From contig NZ_CP068046.1 in assembly GCF_016698665.1 (NCBI RefSeq), forward strand, positions 1,736,001-1,800,000: a stretch of DNA of 64,000 bases. Direction: 5' to 3'. The translations under genes and the position numbers were made by a program. How positions within the stretch are numbered: the stretch's first letter is position 1; each line of letters begins with the position of its first letter. The stretch is from Devosia rhizoryzae (GTDB lineage: Bacteria > Pseudomonadota > Alphaproteobacteria > Rhizobiales > Devosiaceae). Shown piece after piece: positions 51,439-60,522 of the stretch. The notes under the pieces are model-generated. The model made no database searches and was not told where the DNA came from. It saw only the letters and a program-made list of their open reading frames with translations.

Positions 51439-53958
51439 TCAGAACGTCTCCGCCAAATGCCGAACCTGCAACGACCCTGCCAGCTCGGACGAACGCACCG
51501 TGCCGCCATGGCGCGGGTGGAAAACGAGTTCCACCGGCCGCCCCGGCAGCAGCGTCAGCGCGTTATCGGAAAAATACCCAGGCGCATCGACCGTTGCCGT
51601 TGTAAAGAACGCCGGCTTATCCGCCTCCAGCGTCAGAACGGCCTGCCCGTCACGATCCGACCATGTACTCGAAACCGTCGCCGGCACCAGTTCATAAGCC
51701 TTGTAGGGCTGCGGAAAATAGTCGTTCTCGCCGAGCACAATGCCCTGCGCGTCGGTCCAGACGAAAAACAGGAATTCGTCGGCCGCCAGGTCACCATAGG
51801 GAACTTCGGTCACGGCAATGGCCGCATCGGCTCCCACGGCCGAATTGCCGGCAAAGAGCGTGCGGCTTTCGCCCGAAACCTTGACCGCCTGTACCTCGAG
51901 CTTGATCGAGACCGGCCGGCCGGTGTCGTTGATGGCCTTGAGCACGATGCGGTCGGGCAGCTGGTTCTCGACCGGTGTCCCGCGTGAGTTGGTCTTGACC
52001 TCGACGATCTCCGGCACGGCGACGACGTTGACCAGGTTGTAGAAGCGGCGCGCCATGTAGTGCATCAGCTTCCACTGCCCGCCGTAATCAAGGCTTGACC
52101 AACTCGCTACCGGCCAGATGTCGTTGATCTGCCAATAAAGCGTGCCCATGCAGCGCGGCTTAGTCGAGCGCCAATATTCGATGGCGGTCTTGATGGCGAG
52201 GCCTTGCTGGATCTGGCTTAGAAACACCATCTGGTCGAAGTCGCGCGGGAAGCGGAAGTAGCGCGTCATCGTCTCGAGGATGCGCGCATTGCCGCCATTG
52301 TTTCGCTGGTGGTTTTCCATCACCGGCGAGGACGGGTTGCGGTCCTTGGGCTCGGCAAACGTCTCGATGACATTCATCGAGGTAAAGCTCTGGAAGCCGA
52401 ACTCGGAGGCAAAGCGCGGATTGACCGTGCGATAGGCGTCAAAGCTCTTGGCCGAGTGCCAAACGTCCCAATAATGCGTGTCGCCGCGCGTATCGGCATG
52501 CCAGCCGTCGGAGAAATCGAGATAGCCCATGGACGGCGAGGACGGCCAGAAGCGGCGGGCCGGGTCTTCATCCTCGACGATATTGCCGAGCATGGAATTG
52601 AGCCGGTCGTAATTGGCGACGTAGCGTTCCGGCGCGGCCTTGGTTTCGGGATACCAGCCGAGCGAGCCGATGACCTCGTTGTCGCCGCACCAGAGGGCGA
52701 TCGAGGCATGGTGGCTAAGGCGGCGAACCTGCTGGGTTATTTCGAGCCGGACGCTGTCGAGGAAGGGACGGTCGGATGGGTAGCTCATGCAGGCGAACAT
52801 GAAGTCGTGCCAGATCAGGATGCCGAGCTCGTCGCAGAGATCGTAGAAATAGTCCGGCTCATACTGCCCGCCGCCCCAGATGCGCAGCATGTTCATGTTG
52901 GCGGCCTTGGCGCTGTCCAGCAGGTCGCGGATCACCTCCGGCGTCACGCGGCTGGGAATGGCGTCGGCCGGGATCCAGTTGGCGCCCATCATGGTGATGT
53001 CGCGGCCATTGATGCGGCACTTGAATGTATGGTCGATCTCGTCTTTTTCGACGACCCATTCGAGCTTGCGCAAGCCGATCTTGCGGGTCGTGATCTCGCC
53101 TTCAAGATTGGTGGTCAGCTCGTAAAGCGGCTGCTCGCCCTGCCCTGCCGGCCACCAGATGCGCGGGTTCTGGATGGTGATGTTGTGGGTGAAGACGTTC
53201 TCGCCCTTTTGCACCGCGACTTTGTCGGTCACGACCTGACCGTCGATCCTGTGCTCAAGTTCCACCTCACCATGAGCAAAGGCAAATAGACGGGTCTTCA
53301 CAGCGAGTTCGACCGAGTTCTCGCCGTGGGTCTGGTCGACCTGCACGCTTTCCTGCCGCGCCAGCCGCGCCTTGCGCAGGCTCATCGTGCCATAGACGCC
53401 GATGGGCATGGTGCAGATGCCCCAGTCCCAACCGGCATGGCAGGCAGCCTTGCGGATGAAGTTCATGTGGATGCCGGCGAGGCCGTTGGTCTGGTAGTTC
53501 TTGGTGAAGGGGATCGGGAAAGGATGGGCGTCAGCGCGGGCTTTGGCGACGTCCGGCGCGATGTCGAAATCGATCCGCAGCGTGTTGTCGCCTTCATGCA
53601 CCTTGCCGGTAACGTCGATGTCGTGACGGACGAAGCTATTGTCGGTGCGGGCAATCTCCTCGCCATTGAGAAGAATGGTCGCGATGCAGTCCACTTCCGC
53701 CAGCGTCAGCGTCAAGAAACCGTCGATGTCGGCGGCGGAGGCGGTGAAGCGGCGCTCCACCGACCATGCCGTTTCGTTGACCCACATCACCACCTTCTCG
53801 TTCTCCCCGTAATAGGGATCGGGGATGAGAGCGGCTTCGAGCAGTGCGCCGTGCACGTCACCCGGGAGCGTGATTGCGGTGGCGATATCGCGCGTCGGGC
53901 TTGTGAGGTGGAACTCGCCGTTCAGGGCTAGGGCAGTGTTGTGGCTGGCAATGGCCAT
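51439..53958 (-). CDS. Glycoside hydrolase family 2 beta-mannosidase
   Basis: 839 residues without a signal peptide. The sugar-binding domain (about 10-190), an immunoglobulin-like domain, the catalytic TIM barrel (about 300-610) and C-terminal beta domains are all present. Mannosidase landmarks are NFIRKAACHAGWDWG, MMGANWIPADAIPSR, LRIWGGGQYEPDYFYDLCDE, WCGDNEV with the acid/base Glu, and FASEFGFQSF with the nucleophile Glu. It releases terminal beta-mannose from oligosaccharides inside the cell. GAGGAGA is 6 bases before the start. The adjacent genes are not obviously linked to it. Confidence 0.93.
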   Translation of the reverse strand: MAIASHNTALALNGEFHLTSPTRDIATAITLPGDVHGALLEAALIPDPYYGENEKVVMWVNETAWSVERRFTASAADIDGFLTLTLAEVDCIATILLNGEEIARTDNSFVRHDIDVTGKVHEGDNTLRIDFDIAPDVAKARADAHPFPIPFTKNYQTNGLAGIHMNFIRKAACHAGWDWGICTMPIGVYGTMSLRKARLARQESVQVDQTHGENSVELAVKTRLFAFAHGEVELEHRIDGQVVTDKVAVQKGENVFTHNITIQNPRIWWPAGQGEQPLYELTTNLEGEITTRKIGLRKLEWVVEKDEIDHTFKCRINGRDITMMGANWIPADAIPSRVTPEVIRDLLDSAKAANMNMLRIWGGGQYEPDYFYDLCDELGILIWHDFMFACMSYPSDRPFLDSVRLEITQQVRRLSHHASIALWCGDNEVIGSLGWYPETKAAPERYVANYDRLNSMLGNIVEDEDPARRFWPSSPSMGYLDFSDGWHADTRGDTHYWDVWHSAKSFDAYRTVNPRFASEFGFQSFTSMNVIETFAEPKDRNPSSPVMENHQRNNGGNARILETMTRYFRFPRDFDQMVFLSQIQQGLAIKTAIEYWRSTKPRCMGTLYWQINDIWPVASWSSLDYGGQWKLMHYMARRFYNLVNVVAVPEIVEVKTNSRGTPVENQLPDRIVLKAINDTGRPVSIKLEVQAVKVSGESRTLFAGNSAVGADAAIAVTEVPYGDLAADEFLFFVWTDAQGIVLGENDYFPQPYKAYELVPATVSSTWSDRDGQAVLTLEADKPAFFTTATVDAPGYFSDNALTLLPGRPVELVFHPRHGGTVRSSELAGSLQVRHLAETF

Positions 53959-54169
53959 AGTGGTCTCCTCGGCCCGGCTTCCATTGCCGGTGCAATCGAT
54001 TTCACTGCTTGTTCTAGCGGCAGGTGCCTCGCCTTCCAATGGGTGGCGCAACGTTTTCCCGGGCGCAATATCTCGCACGATTTACGGATAGAATAGGCGG
54101 CAGACCAGAAGTTTGCCTTACGGATATATTAGGCATTAACCAGCTACTTTCGGGGGGAAAGGCCTATAG

Positions 54170-56149
54170 ATGTCCGCCCTCCGACAGTATCGCGACATTG
54201 CAACGGACTCAGCTTCAGCGCCCGATCTCAGTGTGGCGCAGTGGAAGGCTGTTCGCCGTCAGGTGCCGCTGCTTTATGCCATGTTGGTGGCAAACACGGT
54301 TATTCTGGCTGCCACTCATTTCGGCGCCGCCCCGATCGAGTTGACTGTCTATATTCCAGCTCTCCTCGCCTTCGTCTGCATTGCCCGCACGGCCGTGTGG
54401 TACCGCAGCCGCACCGACGAGGTCGTGTTGAGCAAGGCGCAAGCCGGTTTGCGTTCCATGGTGTGGGCTGGCGCTGCCCTCGCCATCGGCTTTACGGCCT
54501 GGAGTTTTAGCCTTTATCCCTATGGCGACGCTTACCTGCATTCGCAGATCGCCTTCTACATGAGCATCACCACCATCGGCTGCATGTTCTGCCTCATGCA
54601 CGTGCGAACCGCAGCCCTCGTGGTGGGGGTGTGCGTCCTTGTGCCCTTCACCGCCTTCTTCCTTATGACCGGGCAGGAGACCCTGGTCGCCATTGCCATC
54701 AACATGGTGCTGGTGGTGACCGTGCTGTTGGTAATCCTTCTCAACAATAACAAGGATTTCGCGGCGCTGATCGCCTCTCGGGCCAATATCATCGCGAGCC
54801 AAGGCGATACGCTGCGTCTGCTCGATGAGAACCATAAGCTTGCCAATCTGGACAGTCTTACCGGCGTGCCAAACCGGCGGTGCTTCGACCGGCGGTTGCA
54901 GGAGCGGCTGAGCGAGGCGCAGCAGGCCGGCAAGTCCATCGCAGTCGCCCGCATCGACATCGACAACTTCAAATCGGTCAACGAAATCTTCGGCCAGATT
55001 ACCGGCGATCAGGTGCTGATCGAGATCGCGCGCCGCATCGAACAGGTGAAGCGCGAAAGCACGATCCTCGCCCGGCTCGAAGGGGGCACCTTTGCCTTGA
55101 TCATGCTCGAGCCTACAGACGCGGCGGCACAGCAGCGTTGCGCCGACGCTATCCGCGGAGTTTTCCAGCACTCCTTTGAAATGCCGCTCGGCACCGTGCG
55201 CGTCACAGCCTCGATGGGCATTGCTGCGTCCCGCCCGGAAGATACCGCCGACACCCTCTTTGACCATGCCGATTACGCCACTTGGGTTGCCAAGCGCGAG
55301 GCCCGCGGCGGGGCCGTGATGTTCACCGACCGGCACGCCTCGGAGCTGATCAAGGTGCGGCAGATGGAGCAGCTGCTCCACAGCGCTGACCTCGACAGCG
55401 AGATCTACATTTTGCTGCAGCCGCAGTTCGACGTTTCGGCCGGCGTCACCACCGGGTTCGAGGCTCTTGCCCGCTGGCGCAGTCCGATACTGGGCGAAGT
55501 CTCGCCGGGCGAGTTCATCCCCATGGCCGAACGCATCGGCCAGATCTGCCGCATCACCCAGATCGTCCTGCGCAAGGCGCTCGAGGTCAGCGTCACCCTG
55601 CCTCGCGGCCTGCGGCTTTCGGTCAATCTTTCGGCCCACGATATCGGCTCGCTCGCCGCCATGGAGCAGCTGGTGAACGTGGTGAAAACCTATCCGCGGC
55701 CCTGCCGGCTTGATTTCGAGATTACCGAAACCGCCATCATGCGCGATCTGCGCCAGGCCAATGTTTCGCTTCTTGCCCTGCTCGGCCTCGGCGCCCGCAT
55801 TGCGCTTGACGATTTCGGCACCGGCCATTCAAGCCTTACCCACGTGCAGAAACTGCCCCTGCACCGCATCAAGATCGACCGCTCATTCGTCGCCGAAGTC
55901 ACCACCGATCCGGCCAGCCGCGCCATCATCAAGACCATGATCGACCTCTGCCGAAACCTTGGCATCTCCTGCGTTTTCGAGGGCATCGAGACCGAGGCAC
56001 AGCTTGAGGCGCTGGTGACCCTGGGCGGTCACGTCATGCAGGGCTACCTCTTCGGCCGCCCCATGCCCGTGGCCATGCTCGACAGCTATCTCGCCAATGA
56101 GAGCAGCAGGCGCGCCGTACGCAACCCACAATTCAGCGCCGCAAGCTGA
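54170..56149 (+). CDS. Membrane GGDEF-EAL protein with a degenerate GGDEF motif
   Basis: 659 residues. About six transmembrane helices lie at 38-205, then a GGDEF domain (about 225-390) and an EAL domain (about 405-640). The cyclase signature reads EGGTF at 304-308 in place of GGDEF, so cyclase activity is probably lost. The phosphodiesterase motifs are intact: GFEALARW (Glu431), LSVNLSAHDI, LDFEITETAIM, IALDDFGTGHSSL, IKIDRSF and FEGIETEAQ. It probably degrades cyclic di-GMP, with the GGDEF part as a GTP sensor (inference). The 211 bp upstream hold no gene. Confidence 0.9.
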   Translation: MSALRQYRDIATDSASAPDLSVAQWKAVRRQVPLLYAMLVANTVILAATHFGAAPIELTVYIPALLAFVCIARTAVWYRSRTDEVVLSKAQAGLRSMVWAGAALAIGFTAWSFSLYPYGDAYLHSQIAFYMSITTIGCMFCLMHVRTAALVVGVCVLVPFTAFFLMTGQETLVAIAINMVLVVTVLLVILLNNNKDFAALIASRANIIASQGDTLRLLDENHKLANLDSLTGVPNRRCFDRRLQERLSEAQQAGKSIAVARIDIDNFKSVNEIFGQITGDQVLIEIARRIEQVKRESTILARLEGGTFALIMLEPTDAAAQQRCADAIRGVFQHSFEMPLGTVRVTASMGIAASRPEDTADTLFDHADYATWVAKREARGGAVMFTDRHASELIKVRQMEQLLHSADLDSEIYILLQPQFDVSAGVTTGFEALARWRSPILGEVSPGEFIPMAERIGQICRITQIVLRKALEVSVTLPRGLRLSVNLSAHDIGSLAAMEQLVNVVKTYPRPCRLDFEITETAIMRDLRQANVSLLALLGLGARIALDDFGTGHSSLTHVQKLPLHRIKIDRSFVAEVTTDPASRAIIKTMIDLCRNLGISCVFEGIETEAQLEALVTLGGHVMQGYLFGRPMPVAMLDSYLANESSRRAVRNPQFSAAS

Positions 56150-56179
56150 AAGGGCGGGACTCTCGCCCCGCCCTCCCCA

Positions 56180-58036
56180 TCACTGCGCCGCGTCGAGATC
56201 AAGGAAGCCGCCCGACTGCCGCTGCCAGAGCATGGCATAATGCCCGCCCCGCGCCAGCAGCTGGGCATGCGTCCCCTCCTCGATGATCCGACCCTGCTCC
56301 AGCACCACAAGCCGGTCCATGGCCGCAATGGTCGAGAGGCGATGGGCGATGGCGATCACCGTCTTGCCCGCCATCAACTGCGTTAACTGCTCCTGGATCG
56401 CCGCCTCGACCTCGCTATCGAGCGCCGACGTCGCTTCGTCCAGAACCAGGATCGGCGCGTTCTTGAGCAGCACGCGGGCAATGGCGATGCGCTGCCGCTG
56501 CCCGCCGGACAGTTTGACGCCGCGCTCGCCCACCTGCGCCTCGTAGCCCCGCCGGCCCTCGGGGTCGGAAAGGCCCATGATGACGTCATGCACATTGGCC
56601 TGCACGGCGGCGCGGATCATCTCCTCCTCAGTCGCATCCTGGCGACCGTAGATAAGGTTCTCCCGCACCGAGCGATGCAGCAGCGACGTGTCCTGGCTGA
56701 CCAATCCAATTGCCGCCCGCACGCTTTCCTGAGTCACGTCGCGCACATCCTGACCGTCGATGCGGATCGAGCCTTCCTGCACATCGAACATTCGCAGCGC
56801 CAGGTTCACCAGCGTCGACTTGCCCGACCCGGACCGCCCGACGAGCCCGATCTTTTCGCCCGGTGCCACCCTCAGCGAAAAGCCGTCGATCACCGAGCCA
56901 GCCTTGCCGCGCCAATAGTTGAAGCTGACATTGTCATAGACTAGCTCCCCCTTGGTGACCTCGAGCGGCTTGGCCGCGGGCGCGTCGAGCATGGTCAACG
57001 GCTGCGCAATGGTCTCCATCGAATCCTTGGTGGTGCCGACCTGGCGGAACACGTTGGAGCCGATCTCAAGGATCCAGCCGCTCATGTTCATGATCTGCAG
57101 CACGAAAGGAATGGCCGTCGCCACTGCCGCCGCGCTCAGCGTGCCCTGGTTCCAGCCCGCCAAAGCCAGCCAGGTCACCGAGACGACCAGGCCTGCATTG
57201 AGCAGAAACAATACCGACCACATGTACGTAAAGACCCGCATCAATTTGCGGAACTCGACCACATGCAGCATGACGCTTTCGGCGACATACTGGTCCTCGT
57301 GCTCGCCACTGGCAAAAGTCTTGAGCGTCTGGATATTGGTGTAGCTATCGACGATGCGCCCCGTCATCACCGACTTGGCTTCCGAAAGCGTTTCGGAATA
57401 GCGCGCGATCAGCGGCATGGTGATGGTGAAGAGCACGGCATAGACCAGCAACCAAAGCGCGATCGGCACCAAGAGGACCGGATCGAGCTGCGCCAGGACG
57501 ATCACTGCCACGATGACAAAGACCAGCGCGTACCAGGCGGCGTCGATGGTGAGGTTGACCCCGATTTCGATGGCTTCACCGGCTTGAATGACCTTATTGG
57601 CGATGCGCCCAGCAAAGTCGTTCTGGAAATAGGTCCAGCTCTGCCGGATCACGTGCCAATGGCTTTGCCAGCGGACGATGTCGACGAGATTGGGCACGAT
57701 GGCATGGTTGCGGATCAGCGTGTCGAGGAGAAAGGTTGTCGGCCTGACGAGGACGACGACTATCACCATGAACAGCAGGGTCTGGCCGTGCAGGTCGAAG
57801 ATCTGCCCTGGCGGCGTGGTTGCCAGCATGCCGACCACGAGGCCGACAAAGACAGGCATCAGCGCATCGGCGACGGCACCGATGGCGACACAGATGATGC
57901 GAAGGATAAAGGCGCCCCGGAATTGGCTGACGAAGTAGCCAACAAAGGCATTGATGCCCATGGGCGGCTGGCGATCCTGAGCCAGTGCGGTGGGGGCATA
58001 GAGGTTGTCGAAGTAGTTGATGACGCGGTTGAACAT
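56180..58036 (-). CDS. ABC exporter half-transporter (permease plus ATPase), downstream partner
   Basis: 618 residues. Six transmembrane helices (about 45-330) precede an ATPase with Walker A GRSGSGKST, signature LSGGQRQR, Walker B ILVLDEATSALDSEVEAAIQ and the His loop VIAIAHRLST. It resembles lipid or drug exporters of the MsbA/LmrA type. Its ATPase is nearly identical in motif order to that of the upstream half-transporter, 317 bp away across a repeat. The two probably form a heterodimer. Both Walker B glutamates are intact, so neither ATP site looks degenerate. Confidence 0.9.
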   Translation of the reverse strand: MFNRVINYFDNLYAPTALAQDRQPPMGINAFVGYFVSQFRGAFILRIICVAIGAVADALMPVFVGLVVGMLATTPPGQIFDLHGQTLLFMVIVVVLVRPTTFLLDTLIRNHAIVPNLVDIVRWQSHWHVIRQSWTYFQNDFAGRIANKVIQAGEAIEIGVNLTIDAAWYALVFVIVAVIVLAQLDPVLLVPIALWLLVYAVLFTITMPLIARYSETLSEAKSVMTGRIVDSYTNIQTLKTFASGEHEDQYVAESVMLHVVEFRKLMRVFTYMWSVLFLLNAGLVVSVTWLALAGWNQGTLSAAAVATAIPFVLQIMNMSGWILEIGSNVFRQVGTTKDSMETIAQPLTMLDAPAAKPLEVTKGELVYDNVSFNYWRGKAGSVIDGFSLRVAPGEKIGLVGRSGSGKSTLVNLALRMFDVQEGSIRIDGQDVRDVTQESVRAAIGLVSQDTSLLHRSVRENLIYGRQDATEEEMIRAAVQANVHDVIMGLSDPEGRRGYEAQVGERGVKLSGGQRQRIAIARVLLKNAPILVLDEATSALDSEVEAAIQEQLTQLMAGKTVIAIAHRLSTIAAMDRLVVLEQGRIIEEGTHAQLLARGGHYAMLWQRQSGGFLDLDAAQ

Positions 58037-58203
58037 TGTTCTGAGCTCTTAGCTGAGCCGCGCCTGATGGGACTCCCGTGGGTCCGGATCAGGTTCGGTA
58101 TCGGTCCGATTTGGTGTGCCTGGCTGCGCTTGCGCCGGAATGGGAAAGGTCTCGGATCGTGATGATGTCACCCATCTGGGTTCTCCTTGGTTTGTCTAGT
58201 CTT

Positions 58204-58343
58204 CCTTCTCCCCTTGCGGGAGAAGGTGCCCGAAGGGCGGATGAGGTTGGGAACCATCCGCAACTTCGAAATGATTGATAGTCCACAACCCCTCACCCGT
58301 CTCGCGCTGCGCGCGAGCCACCCTCTCCCGCAAGGGGAGAGGG
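58204..58343. repeat. Palindromic repeat pair R4
   Basis: CTTCTCCCCTTGCGGGAGAAG with GGGCGGATGAGG is followed, 40 bases later, by an inverted partner, CCCCTCACCCGTCTCGCGC, then CCCTCTCCCGCAAGGGGAG. It closely matches R1. It separates the two ABC exporter genes. Confidence 0.8.
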
Positions 58344-58352
58344 GAAGGCGGA

Positions 58353-60203
58353 TTACTCCGCCGCATCCTCGGCATCGTCCAGCTCCAGGAACCCGCCGCT
58401 TTGGCGGCTCCAGAGCTGGCTATAGATGCCACCGGAATTGACGAGCTGGGAATGCGTCCCCTGCTCGACGATCGCGCCCTTGTCGAGCACCACCAACCGA
58501 TCCATCATGGCAATGGTCGACAGGCGATGCGCAATGGCGATCACCGTCTTGCCATGCATCAGCATCTGCAGCTGGCTCTGGATGGCGGCCTCGACTTCGG
58601 AGTCCAGCGCCGAGGTCGCTTCATCCAGCACCAGGATCGGCGCGTTCTTCAGAAGCACGCGAGCGATGGCGATACGCTGCCGCTGACCGCCCGAGAGCTT
58701 GACGCCGCGTTCGCCAACATGGGCATCGAAGCCCGTGCGGTTCTGCAGGTCGGTGAGACCGCCGACAAAGGCGTGCGCCTCGGCCTGCTCGGCTGCCGCC
58801 AGCATCATTTCTTCGGTCGCGTCTGGCCGGCCATAAAGAATGTTGTCGCGCACCGAGCGATGCAGCAGCGACGTGTCCTGCGTGACGACACCAATATTGG
58901 CGCGCAGAGAGTCCTGCGTGACATTGGCAATGTCATGCCCGTCGATGAGAATGCGCCCTTCCGCGCGGTCATAGAACCGCAGCATCAGGTTGACCACGGT
59001 CGACTTGCCGGCACCCGACCGTCCCACCAGGCCGATCTTTTCACCCGGACGGATGTGAAGGTTGAGGTTCTCGATGACGCCCGACTTCTTTCCGTAATGG
59101 AAGGAAACGTTTTCGAACTTGATGTCGCCTGTAACCGGCGGCAGCGGCTTGGCGTCCGGCTTGTCGGCGACGACGCGCGGCAGCGAGATCGAGGAAATGC
59201 CGTCCTTGACCGTGCCGATATTCTCGAACAGCGAGGACATTTCCCACATCACCCACTGGCTCATGCCCTGGAAGCGCATGACAAGACCCAGCGAGACGGC
59301 GAGTGCACCCGGCGACATCAGCCCGTTCAGCCAAAGCCAGATGCCGGTCGCTCCAACCGAAAACAGCAGCAGCGCATTGCTCCACAGCACCAGCATGTTG
59401 AGCATCGAAAAGAACCGCATTTGCCGGTAGACGGTATCCAGGAACTGGTCCATCGCCTCCTTGGCATAGGTCTCTTCGCGGTTCGAATGGCTGAAGAGCT
59501 TGACCGTCGCGATATTGGTATAGCTGTCGACGATGCGGCCGGTCATCAGCGAGCGCGCGTCGGCCTGCGCCTGGGAAATCTTGCCCATGCGCGGGATGAA
59601 GTAGACCATGATCGAGATATAAGCGACGAGCCAGCCGATGAAGGGTATGGCCAGGCGCCAGTCGGCAGACGCTGCCAGGATCACGGCGCCGGTGAAATAC
59701 ACCGTCACATAAACCAGCATGTCCAAAAGCTTCATCACCACTTCGCGGACGGCGAGCGAGGTCTGCATCAGCTTGGCGCCAATGCGGCCGGCAAACTCGT
59801 CCTGGAAGTAGCTCATCGACTGACGGATGAGGTAGCGATGCGCCATCCAGCGAATGCGCTGCGGAAAATTGCCCAACAGCGTCTGGTTCATCGTGAGCGT
59901 CGAGACCAGCGCAATGCCCGGCACGATGAAAACGATCATCGCGCCCATCAGCGCCAGCTTCCAGCCGTCGGTCTGGAGGAACGTCTCCGGATTGGCATCG
60001 GCCAGCCAGTTCACTACGTCGCCGATAAAGCCGAAGACGATGATTTCGCCGATGGCGACGCCAGCCGCAGCGGCGGCCATCAGCGCCAGCCACTTCTTGG
60101 CGCCATGGCTATAATGAAGACAGAACGCCAGGAGCCCCTTGGGCGGCTCAACCGGTTCGCCGACTGGATAAGGATCCAGCCTTTGCTCAAACCAACGAAA
60201 CAT
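58353..60203 (-). CDS. ABC exporter half-transporter (permease plus ATPase), upstream partner
   Basis: 616 residues. The N-terminal domain has six helices (about 40-320), with SYFQDEFAGRIGAKLMQTSLAVRE as the family landmark. The ATPase has GRSGAGKST, LSGGQRQRIAIA, ILVLDEATSALDSEVEAAIQ and VIAIAHRLST. The start at 60203 has AAGGTAG 7 bases upstream; the open frame upstream has no ribosome site. It is the likely first gene of the exporter pair and is divergent from pepN. The substrate is unknown. Confidence 0.9.
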   Translation of the reverse strand: MFRWFEQRLDPYPVGEPVEPPKGLLAFCLHYSHGAKKWLALMAAAAAGVAIGEIIVFGFIGDVVNWLADANPETFLQTDGWKLALMGAMIVFIVPGIALVSTLTMNQTLLGNFPQRIRWMAHRYLIRQSMSYFQDEFAGRIGAKLMQTSLAVREVVMKLLDMLVYVTVYFTGAVILAASADWRLAIPFIGWLVAYISIMVYFIPRMGKISQAQADARSLMTGRIVDSYTNIATVKLFSHSNREETYAKEAMDQFLDTVYRQMRFFSMLNMLVLWSNALLLFSVGATGIWLWLNGLMSPGALAVSLGLVMRFQGMSQWVMWEMSSLFENIGTVKDGISSISLPRVVADKPDAKPLPPVTGDIKFENVSFHYGKKSGVIENLNLHIRPGEKIGLVGRSGAGKSTVVNLMLRFYDRAEGRILIDGHDIANVTQDSLRANIGVVTQDTSLLHRSVRDNILYGRPDATEEMMLAAAEQAEAHAFVGGLTDLQNRTGFDAHVGERGVKLSGGQRQRIAIARVLLKNAPILVLDEATSALDSEVEAAIQSQLQMLMHGKTVIAIAHRLSTIAMMDRLVVLDKGAIVEQGTHSQLVNSGGIYSQLWSRQSGGFLELDDAEDAAE

Positions 60204-60522
60204 CGTCGCTACCTTGTTTTTCCTGCAGTCGTCGGAACATCGCACCCGGCCGGCTGCGTCCGCTCGCAACAGGCAGGGCTTCTCGTATGACGAACGAGAC
60301 TGCTCAATTTGTTCAGTCGAGCGCTCGTGCCGTCGCAGTTTCGAGGCAGAGGAGCGGTGGGCGCATGGTCCTTCCCCAATCCCGTCTTAATTGACGGCGA
60401 GAACTGGGCTATGCAGCCAAGAGCCGCGTAGAATACATGGAACGGCGGAGTCGGCTGTAACCTTCCGGCCACAGATTTCACGCTTCCGTGTTCTTCACCC
60501 ACGATGCAAAACTGGACCTTTC
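60204..60522. other. 319-bp gap between the ABC exporter and pepN
   Basis: This region lies between divergent genes and must hold both promoters. I see no coding frame with a family match, no terminator and no clear operator. Short GC-rich inverted repeats are present but not convincing. Confidence 0.5.

Noticed and set aside
51500..53289. Plus-strand frames opposite the beta-mannosidase
   Set aside because: Shadows of the GH2 gene, whose catalytic motifs are all on the minus strand.
58275..60290. A 671-codon plus-strand frame opposite the ABC exporter
   Set aside because: Antisense shadow; the minus-strand frame has every ABC motif, while this one has none.
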